A stretch of 64,000 nucleotides of DNA, from positions 1 through 64,000 of the forward strand of contig LADT01000087.1 in assembly GCA_000961765.1 (NCBI GenBank), given 5' to 3'. The number at the start of each line of letters is the position of its first letter. Position 1 is the first letter of the stretch. Under the pieces are notes generated by a model. It was not told the DNA's origin, searched no databases, and saw only the letters and a program-made list of their open reading frames with translations. Source of the DNA: Clostridiaceae bacterium BRH_c20a (GTDB lineage: Bacteria; Bacillota; Peptococcia; Peptococcales; BICA1-8). The position numbers and the translations under genes were made by a program. This document shows positions 51,464-59,458 of the stretch, piece after piece.

Positions 51464-52477
51464 TTGACTATTGCAATTGGTCAAAAAAATGACTACTTTC
51501 TTTCCAGTCATTCGGGGAGGGGAATAATCACCTATGCAAAAGATGGGTTGCGTAGTATAAATAGGCAAATACTCCTTAAAGGTGCTACCGACCAGGTTCG
51601 TTCTAGAATTATCAGAAATTTAGGGATAGCGTTAGTTGATAGAGGCTATGATGTGGAGGTTATTCACGGTATATTTAACCCCGATAACTTGGAAGGAATA
51701 ATAATACCCCAATTGAGTTTGGCTTTGGTTAGTGCAGAGAAACATTTTGAGACGAAGGCTAATGTAAGAGTGGTTAATATCGATGAAACAAGGGATTATG
51801 AAAAATATCTAGTATACAAAAGTAAGATTGATGATCTGCTTGAACAAATGAATGTAAATCATGAGTTAGCACTAGAAGAATTGCAGCAGCTACATTTAGT
51901 CTTTGAAAATAAATGTAAAGAGGGCTCAGGGTTAGAAGAGGGGCAGGCTCTTTATACTGTTGAGAAGATATTAAAGACTTTATGTACTCTTGATGATGGA
52001 AGGATAAATCACAGGTTTGGACAGTGCTTAACCAGCCGGGGATTAATTGACTATTATCCTCAGCTTTTAAAAAAATGTAATCTTAAACATTATTTGAGTG
52101 GTATTAGTCAAAGTAATGGAAGCGGTATATTAGAATTGGTGGCAAGAGAAGCTGTTCTTAAAGGACTTATTGTTGATGTTTATCACAATTGTTTAGACCC
52201 CAATCTAGTAGAGATGCTTATCCTACCGGAGATGAATTTTGCCATAGGGATAAGACCCTTTACAGACGAGTTTCAAAAATTGGGTTTTTCTAAATCTATA
52301 GAGAAAGTTACAGCCCCGACTTTTAACTTGAAGGATCTAGATTTTGGCGATGTCTATAAGTGGCTTAAGGAGGTTGATAGGCTCTCTGATCAGAGCTGTA
52401 TTTTTTACCATGAGACACTGGATTTTCTAGGAATCACTAGGATAGAAAAGGACCTTTTAGCTGAAATATTAACTTGA
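51464..52477 (+). CDS. PRK06851-like protein with both P-loops degenerate
   Basis: 337 residues from TTG 51464, RBS AAAGGGGGGG. Two tandem domains share the pattern seen in PRK06851-type double P-loop proteins: domain 1 ILLKGATDQVRSRIIRNLGI, RGYDVEVIHGIFNPDNLEGI; domain 2 HRFGQCLTSRGLIDYYPQLL, LKGLIVDVYHNCLDPNLVEM. In the related proteins the first segment of each is a Walker A (GGPGTGKST type); here the lysine-serine is missing in both (GATDQVRSR and GISQSNGSG), so ATP binding is doubtful. Function unknown; sits after minJ and before the hydrogenase region. Confidence 0.55.
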   Translation: MTIAIGQKNDYFLSSHSGRGIITYAKDGLRSINRQILLKGATDQVRSRIIRNLGIALVDRGYDVEVIHGIFNPDNLEGIIIPQLSLALVSAEKHFETKANVRVVNIDETRDYEKYLVYKSKIDDLLEQMNVNHELALEELQQLHLVFENKCKEGSGLEEGQALYTVEKILKTLCTLDDGRINHRFGQCLTSRGLIDYYPQLLKKCNLKHYLSGISQSNGSGILELVAREAVLKGLIVDVYHNCLDPNLVEMLILPEMNFAIGIRPFTDEFQKLGFSKSIEKVTAPTFNLKDLDFGDVYKWLKEVDRLSDQSCIFYHETLDFLGITRIEKDLLAEILT

Positions 52478-52533
52478 AGATTTAATAGTATAAACTGCAT
52501 TAGCAAGTGGTTAGAATAATTCAGGGTGATAAT

Positions 52534-52983
52534 ATGGAAACACTTGTCATTGGTACTGGTAATGAGGTATATGGTGATGATAGTATTGGTATTCATATTT
52601 TGCGAAAGCTACAAAGATTGGCATTACCAAAGCGGATCACTTTATTATCAATTGGTACTGATCCCTTTATACTAATGGGGCAGGACCTAAATAGATATCA
52701 GCGAATTATTGTGGTTGATGGAATTAAGCTTGATAGATATAAAGCAAAAATATATTTTTCCCCCGCAGAAGAACTAAAGCCTAGACCCCGTCCGTATTCT
52801 ATTCACGATATAACTTGGTGTGAGGTGCTGAAAATGGAAGGGGTACTTGCAAAAACCTGGCTTTTTTCCGTTGAAACTAAAACTTTACAAACAGGGATTG
52901 AATTAAGTCCAGCCTTACAAGAAAATTTGGAGTATTATGCAGCAAAACTTCATGTTTTACTTATGGGATATACAGTATGTTAG
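52534..52983 (+). CDS. [NiFe] hydrogenase maturation protease (HybD/HycI family)
   Basis: 149 residues from ATG 52534 (RBS CAGGGTG). METLVIGTGNEVYGDDSIGI carries the family start G-x-G-N-x-x-x-x-D-D-x-x-G; the second metal site is near VVDGIKLD and HDITWCEVL. Such proteases remove the C-terminal tail of the large subunit after nickel insertion. The hydrogenase operon is just downstream on the opposite strand and its large subunit has the matching DPCFSCSVH cleavage site with a 14-residue tail. Confidence 0.88.
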   Translation: METLVIGTGNEVYGDDSIGIHILRKLQRLALPKRITLLSIGTDPFILMGQDLNRYQRIIVVDGIKLDRYKAKIYFSPAEELKPRPRPYSIHDITWCEVLKMEGVLAKTWLFSVETKTLQTGIELSPALQENLEYYAAKLHVLLMGYTVC

Positions 52984-53218
52984 TGCTACAGTGCTACAGA
53001 AGAATCCAAGGTTAAGGTTTCGCTCATTTCATTCACTAGGTTAAGGTTGAGAAATACCTTAAATACATATTGATTTAATCCTTAGCCTTAGCCCTAACCT
53101 CAACCTTAGCTATTAATCGTTTAACCGTGTTTATCCGTGTGCCCCGGAGGGGCCCGTGGTTAAATTAAAGCTTTCTCCTCCGGGTACTGGTCACTGAACA
53201 CTGGGTACGAAATAAAGA
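52984..53218. repeat. Composite repeat spacer (families G, C, B, D)
   Basis: GTGCTACAGTGCTACAG (52982-52998), family C pair AAGGTTAAGGTTTCGCTC... (53010-53050) against GCCTTAGCCCTAACCTCAAC (53084-53108), family B right arm AACCGTGTTTATCCGTGTGC, CCCGGAGGGGCCCGTGGTTA (53122-53162), and family D TACTGGTCACTGAACACTGG (53184-53203). It separates convergent genes. Confidence 0.8.
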
Positions 53219-53848
53219 TTATCTCCTTGCGTAGCCCGTAAATATGCTCTGGAGCTTGGCGGGGTCTTCTGTGATTGAAAGATACAGATGAATAGGTATA
53301 GTGGCTGCAAATATCCAGGTCGCAAAATAATGCACCTGGCGGATTTTATTTAGGCCTCCTGATAGTTTAATAAAATACCCAAAAGTATCTGGGAAAAATA
53401 GTTGTAGACCAGTGAAGATCTGAATTAGGATTAATATAAACCAAAAAGTATACATAGCTTTTTGACCTGGGTTGTATTTTCCATAATACCCTGGGCTTTT
53501 ATTGAGAAAAAAAATATATCTAAAAAAACTGGGTATATGCTTTAAATCCCGGAAGCCTACTATTAGCTCTCGGTAGTGTTTAGAAATAACACTGTAATAA
53601 ATATAAACAAGGGTATTAGCTATTAAGAGGAAATTAAAAACTCCTTTAATATTTTTGATAGTGCTATAAGGGGTTTCCAAAAATCTAGGGTAGTGAAGAT
53701 ATAGACCACAAACAATTAAAGTGGTAATGATTATTACCTGAAGCCAATGGAGAATTCTCACCGGTAAAGGGTGGCGTTCTATAATAGATAATTCTAAAAA
53801 TGGGCGAATGAGCGAGTGAGCGAGATTTTTTCTAGAAGTATTGGACAT
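53219..53848 (-). CDS. Hydrogenase b-type cytochrome subunit
   Basis: 209 residues, minus strand, RBS TGGAGG before the ATG. Four to five membrane helices and candidate haem ligands: RHPLPVRILHWLQ (His in first helix), LHYPRF, KIRQVHYFATWIFAATIPIH. It anchors the hydrogenase and passes electrons to menaquinone. Residues about 8-17 (LAHSLIRP) are encoded by a family A repeat (53802-53824), so the repeat has entered the coding sequence near the N-terminus. Third gene of the operon after the large subunit. Confidence 0.9.
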   Translation of the reverse strand: MSNTSRKNLAHSLIRPFLELSIIERHPLPVRILHWLQVIIITTLIVCGLYLHYPRFLETPYSTIKNIKGVFNFLLIANTLVYIYYSVISKHYRELIVGFRDLKHIPSFFRYIFFLNKSPGYYGKYNPGQKAMYTFWFILILIQIFTGLQLFFPDTFGYFIKLSGGLNKIRQVHYFATWIFAATIPIHLYLSITEDPAKLQSIFTGYARR

Positions 53849-53901
53849 TATTTATAACCTCCAGTAAAAAAATAGTACTCTAGTAATCTAGTATAATAAA
53901 T

Positions 53902-53965
53902 CTGTAGAACTGTAGAACTGTAGAACTGTAGAACTGTAGAACTCTAGCACTGAAGCACTGAAAAC
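53902..53965. repeat. Family G octamer tandem CTGTAGAA
   Basis: Five perfect CTGTAGAA octamers (53902-53941), then CTCTAGCA and CTGAAGCA variants. It lies between the large-subunit and cytochrome genes, inside the hydrogenase operon. Confidence 0.88.
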
Positions 53966-53979
53966 CGGCAGATCGGTTT

Positions 53980-55389
53980 TCAAACCAGGTATTTTCCCAA
54001 GCTCCTCTCTCCTTCAACAATATGGACGGAGCACGAAAAGCAGGGGTCAAAACAGCGGATAACTCGACCTACTTCAATTAAACTTTCTAGACTTTCCACT
54101 GGAGTGCCAATTAATGCCTCCTCTACAGGACCCCGCCTATTTTGGCTATCCCGGGGGGCGAAATTCCAGGCACTGGGTGTTATTACCTGGTAGTGGGCGG
54201 TTCGACCATCCTCTATTTTTACCCAATGACCCAACTGGCCCCGCATAGAATCAACTAATCCTGCACCTTGCCCTTGGGACTTCAGCTCATATTTATTAAA
54301 GCTTGGCTGAGATAAATGTATTTCTTGCAGCCAGATATACATTTCCTTTATTATTTCTCTGAGCTCCAATGCTCTGGCAATATTTCTGTCATTGACAGAA
54401 ATACCTCTGTGATAAATTCCATTAAGCCATAGCCTAGCTAGAGGGCCCCCTTCAAAGGGCTTGCTTTGGTATTGAGGGGTTTTAATCCAAGAATAAGCTC
54501 CAGCCTTTCCTTTGTCGGGAATAGTTTTTTCTTCATAGGGATGCCGAGCTTCCGTACTTTCTTTGTACCAGGATTTAGCTACTTCTTCTTTGATGAGCTG
54601 ATAATCAATTTCCTTTACTTCCTGATTTGAGAAGTTTTCGATATAGCCTGGTTTAAAGTGTCTGGGCTTATTTTTGGCTAGAGAGAACATCCCAAAGGAC
54701 ATTAAGTTTCCATAGCCTTTACCTATCTCATAATACTCGGGGTAATACTCGGCAATAGTCTGTACATCAGGTATATATTTTTCTAGAACAAATTTCTCAA
54801 TATCCCTAAGTATGGAAGTAAACATATTTATTTTTTCTGCATCAGGCTTTTCTGTGACACCACCTGGTATTATTGTCTGCTGATGGGGAGCCTTAGCACC
54901 CCAGATAGCTACCATTTGATGAGCTTTGGCACTCAATTCGGTTGCCTTCCAGAAATTTTCATACATACTTTTTTCAAGCTTTCCCGGTATCCTGTAATCA
55001 CCTTTAAGGAGGGGACGGAAGGGCGCGGTGTCAGGACCCCTGGCATAATCAGGTAAAGCAAGAAGATAGAATTGGCGCAAGTGGTTTTGCAAAAAGTCTG
55101 CTCCTACTATAAGGTTACGAATGAGGAAGCCATTGGGAGTAGGATCAACTTTATAAGCCTCCTCTAAGGCTAAGGTTCCTGCTATAGCATGGGCGGTGGA
55201 GCAAATTCCGCATATTCTCTGAGAATAAATTGCTGTGTCACGGGGGTCGCGATTTTCAAGCATTAGTTCAAATCCTCTGAATAAAGTACTACTGATCCAG
55301 GCATCAGTGACCTGACCGTTATTAACTTCTACTTCAACCTCCAGCGGTTCATGGATTCTTGTTAACGGAAGTATTTTTTTTCTAACCAA
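53980..55389 (-). CDS. [NiFe] hydrogenase large subunit
   Basis: 469 residues from TTG at 55389, directly abutting the small-subunit stop. The nickel ligands are in SQRICGICSTAHAIAG (L1, about residues 57-72) and FDPCFSCSVHIVEG (L2) near the end; the C-terminal peptide after the L2 histidine is removed during maturation. The cysteines are normal, with no selenocysteine codon. The subunit carries the Ni-Fe(CN)2CO site of a membrane-bound uptake (group 1-type) enzyme. Somewhat shorter than the 550-600 residues of proteobacterial enzymes. Confidence 0.95.
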   Translation of the reverse strand: MVRKKILPLTRIHEPLEVEVEVNNGQVTDAWISSTLFRGFELMLENRDPRDTAIYSQRICGICSTAHAIAGTLALEEAYKVDPTPNGFLIRNLIVGADFLQNHLRQFYLLALPDYARGPDTAPFRPLLKGDYRIPGKLEKSMYENFWKATELSAKAHQMVAIWGAKAPHQQTIIPGGVTEKPDAEKINMFTSILRDIEKFVLEKYIPDVQTIAEYYPEYYEIGKGYGNLMSFGMFSLAKNKPRHFKPGYIENFSNQEVKEIDYQLIKEEVAKSWYKESTEARHPYEEKTIPDKGKAGAYSWIKTPQYQSKPFEGGPLARLWLNGIYHRGISVNDRNIARALELREIIKEMYIWLQEIHLSQPSFNKYELKSQGQGAGLVDSMRGQLGHWVKIEDGRTAHYQVITPSAWNFAPRDSQNRRGPVEEALIGTPVESLESLIEVGRVIRCFDPCFSCSVHIVEGERSLGKYLV

Positions 55390-56673
55390 TTATTCATCAT
55401 CCCTTTTTCTAACCCAAAATTTTATCTTCTTTAATAATGATCGGTTTTTCCCCGGCCTTATAGTTTCCAAGTCCCTTTTTAGGTTTTCTTGAGAGCGTGC
55501 AATCTCATCAAGTTTTACTATAAGTAACTCTTGGGAAAATTCATTATCCTTAGAGCTCAATTCATCCTTTAAAGAATCCAGAATTATCTCATCAACAGGA
55601 ACTTGTTCGCCAGGTCCAGGCTCCTGAAGCTTGGTACCCTTGATTTGGTGTCTGCCAATTCTCCCTGTAACTACAGAACCTATAGCATGGGTTGTAATTC
55701 CCAAAGCGGTTATTCCCCCTAAAGCCGCACCTATTGTTTCGACCCGGGCTGTTCCACCGGGCAAATAAATATCTGGAAGATGATGGAAAAAAGGCATCAT
55801 TCCATCAGGGAAATGGGGACTAGCGCAGCCTATACAGGGTATGCCAGCTTCTACGGGCCAATTGACATGATTATTCCATTGACGAGTTGGGCAGTCGGCA
55901 TAAGTTACAGGACCCTTACAGCCTATCTTATAAAAACAACCCTCCTCACCAGGGTAGTCAGCAAAATTGCCGTTTTCAAAATCAGAACGCCTACTGCACA
56001 GGTCGTGAATTGTTTTTCCAAAAAACATAGTAGGTGCATGATAATTATTTAACTCCGGTTCGCCGTATAGAATAAGATGGGCTATGGTTCCTACCATCCA
56101 GTCGGGATGGGAAGGACAGCCAGGAATATTTATTACTTTGCGATTTAGTACTTCCTCTACACCTACCGCTTTTGCGGGATTGGGGTAAGCAGCACCAGGT
56201 CCTCCGAAGGCAGCACAGGCACCAACAGCCATGACATATTTAGCATGGGGAGCAATTTCCTGCAGCAGTTGGATCCCGGTCACCTCTTGCCCCTCTCTAT
56301 TCATAACTATGTTATATCTTCCTTCATCCCTTGTAACTACAGAACCCTCAACGACCAGGATGAACTTTCCTGCATCTTCTTCTACGGTTTTTTTCAGAAC
56401 TTCTATAGCAGTATCACCTTGAGCCTGCATATACAGCCAGTGGTAACGGAGTTCGATCATTTCCAAAAAAAGTCTTTTTAAATCTGGATCAAAGGTGTTA
56501 TCTAGTGAAATAGATTCACCAGTGCAGGACCCCAGTTCAATCCAGATTACTGGAATTCTAGAGATTTTATCTTGAGCTAATGCCTCAAAAATTGATGGCC
56601 GCAAAAGCCCAGCCAGGCCTATTCCCGCAGTAGTCTGCATGCAGATTTTTAAAAATTCCCTCCTACTTAACAC
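55390..56673 (-). CDS. [NiFe] hydrogenase small subunit, Tat-exported
   Basis: 427 residues. A twin-arginine signal (MLSRREFLKICMQTTAGIGL) begins the protein, so the enzyme faces outside. Iron-sulfur ligands appear in IELGSCTGES, VGACAAFGGPGAAYPNP, NIPGCPSHPDW, and CFYKIGCKGPVTYADCPTRQ, PCIGCASPHFPD, i.e. the three-cluster pattern. Beyond the usual end there is a hydrophobic patch (TIGAALGGITALGITTHAIG) and an 80-residue charged coiled-coil tail (ELLIVKLDEIARSQENLKRD), longer than in most small subunits. First gene of the minus-strand operon. Confidence 0.94.
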   Translation of the reverse strand: MLSRREFLKICMQTTAGIGLAGLLRPSIFEALAQDKISRIPVIWIELGSCTGESISLDNTFDPDLKRLFLEMIELRYHWLYMQAQGDTAIEVLKKTVEEDAGKFILVVEGSVVTRDEGRYNIVMNREGQEVTGIQLLQEIAPHAKYVMAVGACAAFGGPGAAYPNPAKAVGVEEVLNRKVINIPGCPSHPDWMVGTIAHLILYGEPELNNYHAPTMFFGKTIHDLCSRRSDFENGNFADYPGEEGCFYKIGCKGPVTYADCPTRQWNNHVNWPVEAGIPCIGCASPHFPDGMMPFFHHLPDIYLPGGTARVETIGAALGGITALGITTHAIGSVVTGRIGRHQIKGTKLQEPGPGEQVPVDEIILDSLKDELSSKDNEFSQELLIVKLDEIARSQENLKRDLETIRPGKNRSLLKKIKFWVRKRDDE

Positions 56674-57045
56674 AGGCTAAGCCTCCTATTTTTAAGTGAC
56701 TGGTGACTAGTGACTAGTGACTAATAATAAGTTTATAGTCTTATAGGATATTTTTTACGTCTGACACGAACATTGAATGATACTTCATTAAGTAGTGGGC
56801 AATGCAATCTCCAAAGTTCTTTATTTTTCTCAACCTCAACCTCAACCTCAACCTTATTCTTTTTCTCGCCCACTCATAGACTATTTAATATTGGTAGGGT
56901 AACCAATAATTACATATAATATTTATCTTTAGGCAATTAGGTTTCACAGAAACCTGAAAGAAAATGTGATATAATCACAAATTAGAAGAGAATACTTTTA
57001 ACTGCTAAAGGTAATGGCTCATAGTAAATAGGATGGTGGTTCTTT
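56674..57045. repeat. Hydrogenase-uvrB divergent region with families D, E, C, A
   Basis: Four TGACTGG/TGACTAG heptamers (56695-56724), TTTTTTACGTCTGACACGAAC (E-like, about 56750-56769), CTCAACCTCAACCTCAACCT (C, 56829-56848) and CTCGCCCACTCATAGAC (A, 56864-56880). AGGTTTCACAGAAACCT (56940-56956) is a small palindrome ahead of TGATATAAT (56966-56974), a likely uvrB -10; no LexA box was recognised. Confidence 0.65.
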
Positions 57046-59028
57046 ATGTCAGATAAATTTAAACTGGTAGCTGAATACAAGCCTAAGGGGGATCAGCCTA
57101 AAGCAATTGCCCAGCTAATAGATGGTCTATACTGTGGTTTGCCCAAGCAAACCCTTTTAGGGGTTACTGGTTCTGGAAAAACTTATACTATGGCCAGTGT
57201 AATTGCCGAGGTAAATAGACCCACACTTGTAATCGCCCATAATAAAACTTTGGCTGGTCAGTTATACACTGAGTTTAAGGAATTTTTTCCGGAAAATGCA
57301 GTGGAGTATTTTGTAAGCTATTATGATTATTACCAGCCAGAAGCATATATTGCTCACACTGATACCTATATTGAGAAGGATTCCCAAATCAATGAAGAAA
57401 TAGAAAAACTGAGGCACTCAGCAACCTCCTCCCTTTTTGACAGGAGGGACGTCATTATTGTTGCTAGTGTTTCCTGTATTTATGGTTTGGGCTCCCCCGA
57501 GGATTATAAAAATCAGACATTATCCTTACGGATAGGTCAGACATATGATAGGGACCAAATACTTAGAAAACTTGTTGGGATTCAATATGAACGGAATGAT
57601 ATTAATTTTGTTCGAGGTACTTTCCGGGTGCGGGGAGATGTAATAGAGGTTCTGCCTGCTTCCCTTTCAGAGAAAGCCATTCGTATCGAAATGTTTGGTG
57701 ATGAGGTTGAGAGAATTCTGGAAATTGACATATTGACCGGGGAAGTACTGGGAGAGCGCAAACATGTCAGTATTTTCCCCGCAACCCACTATATCACTGC
57801 ACCGGAATACCTGGAAACAGCTTTGAAAAATATAGAAGAAGAGCTGGAGTTGAGATTAGCGGATTTAAGGAGTGGAGAAAAGCTCTTGGAGGCTCAAAGA
57901 TTGGAGCAGAGAACCCGCTATGACCTGGAGATGATCCGGGAAGTTGGCTTTTGTACAGGGATTGAGAATTACTCTCGACATTTAACAGGCAGGAAACCAG
58001 GGGAATCCCCTTATACCCTTTTAGATTATTTTCCCCAGGATTTTTTGATTATGGTTGATGAATCCCATGTTACCCTGCCCCAAGTAGGTGGAATGTATGA
58101 AGGTGATAAATCTCGGAAGACAAGTCTTGTTGGATATGGATTCAGGCTGCCTTCGGCTCTGGATAACAGACCATTACAGTTCCGTGAATTTGAGGAAAAG
58201 ATGGGCCAGGCAATATTTGTTTCAGCAACACCTGGAGCGTATGAGCAAAAGCACAGTAATATTGTTGTAGAGCAAATAATCAGGCCAACTGGATTGGTGG
58301 ATCCCGTAGTTGAAGTAAGGCCTATAAAAGGTCAAATAGATGATCTTTACGATGAAATGAAAATTAGAATCGAGAGGGATGAGCGGGTACTAGTTACAAC
58401 TCTTACAAAAAAAATGTCAGAGGACCTCACCGACTATTTTAAAGAGGCTGGGCTAAAGATCCGTTATCTTCATTCAGAAATAAAAACTATAGAAAGGATG
58501 GAGATCCTAAGGGACTTGCGCTTGGGGGTTTTTGACGTTTTGGTAGGTATTAACCTCTTGCGGGAGGGGCTTGATTTGCCGGAAGTATCCTTGGTGGCTA
58601 TTCTTGATGCTGATAAAGAAGGCTTTCTTCGTTCAGATCGCTCCCTAATCCAGACTATGGGTCGGGCCGCTCGAAATGTTAACGGTAAAGTGATCATGTA
58701 TGCTGATAAGATAACCGGCTCCATGCAGCGGGCAATTGACGAAACTAGTCGGCGCCGGACTTTGCAGATAGAATTTAACGAGAAGCATAATATCACACCT
58801 CAATCTATTAGGAAATCAGTACATGCTGTTATCGAAGCAACTAAGGTTGCGGAAAAAGGCGCAGAATATATGCTGTCCCAAGGAAATATTAAAAAAATGT
58901 CTAAGGAAGAACTAAAGAAAATGATCAAGGATTTAGAAAAGCAGATGCAGGAAGCAGCAAAGCTGTTGGATTTTGAAAATGCCGCAATTCTAAGGGACTT
59001 GGTTATAGAATTGAAAGGAAAGCTGTAG
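57046..59028 (+). CDS. uvrB: UvrABC system protein B
   Basis: 660 residues: Walker A GVTGSGKT at 39-46, the beta-hairpin region [20 protein letters not shown], helicase motifs ([37 protein letters not shown]) and the C-terminal UVR domain that contacts UvrC ([20 protein letters not shown]). UvrB verifies DNA damage. Same strand as uvrA and uvrC, but with about 430-base repeat spacers between them. Confidence 0.97.
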   Translation: MSDKFKLVAEYKPKGDQPKAIAQLIDGLYCGLPKQTLLGVTGSGKTYTMASVIAEVNRPTLVIAHNKTLAGQLYTEFKEFFPENAVEYFVSYYDYYQPEAYIAHTDTYIEKDSQINEEIEKLRHSATSSLFDRRDVIIVASVSCIYGLGSPEDYKNQTLSLRIGQTYDRDQILRKLVGIQYERNDINFVRGTFRVRGDVIEVLPASLSEKAIRIEMFGDEVERILEIDILTGEVLGERKHVSIFPATHYITAPEYLETALKNIEEELELRLADLRSGEKLLEAQRLEQRTRYDLEMIREVGFCTGIENYSRHLTGRKPGESPYTLLDYFPQDFLIMVDESHVTLPQVGGMYEGDKSRKTSLVGYGFRLPSALDNRPLQFREFEEKMGQAIFVSATPGAYEQKHSNIVVEQIIRPTGLVDPVVEVRPIKGQIDDLYDEMKIRIERDERVLVTTLTKKMSEDLTDYFKEAGLKIRYLHSEIKTIERMEILRDLRLGVFDVLVGINLLREGLDLPEVSLVAILDADKEGFLRSDRSLIQTMGRAARNVNGKVIMYADKITGSMQRAIDETSRRRTLQIEFNEKHNITPQSIRKSVHAVIEATKVAEKGAEYMLSQGNIKKMSKEELKKMIKDLEKQMQEAAKLLDFENAAILRDLVIELKGKL

Positions 59029-59458
59029 CTTTGGGGACATTCCTTGGGTCAGTGTCATCATGCATGTTAAGCTTTTTTGACGTGTCCACATGAATGTCTA
59101 GCTCACATGACGTGTCACGATGAAAGGCAATTTGCCGGGATGTGTCATCGAATGAGATAGAGAAATATGGGCTAATATCAAGGGATGCATCCTATGCATG
59201 TGAATATTTCCTGAGCATCTGCACCTGGGTGTTGCTTAAAGGATGCATCAAAATAAACTGGCATTCATCTGATGCATCATGCAGTAAAACCTAATAGTAG
59301 ATGCATCCTAAAAAGATGACATTCATCAGATTCCTTTCGGCGGCACGATGTCACGGACATGCAGAATCACTATTAAGCCGGCACACTGACATGCAGTATA
59401 TCACATAAGCGACACACTGACCTTTAAGCTAGACCCAGAAGAAAATGGAGGAGTAATA
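59029..59458. repeat. Family F and related words between uvrB and uvrA
   Basis: First part: GACGTGTCCACATGAATGTC and CATGACGTGTCACGATGAAA, degenerate units of ACGTGTC(A/C)N(C/A)ATGA type (59070-59160). Second part: family F GGATGCATCCTATGCATG, GGATGCATCA, CTGATGCATCATGCAG, AGATGCATCC (59202-59310), each self-complementary. Third: CACACTGACATGCAGTATAT and ACACACTGACC (59380-59420), a family G-like word. No ORF with RBS was found. Confidence 0.75.
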
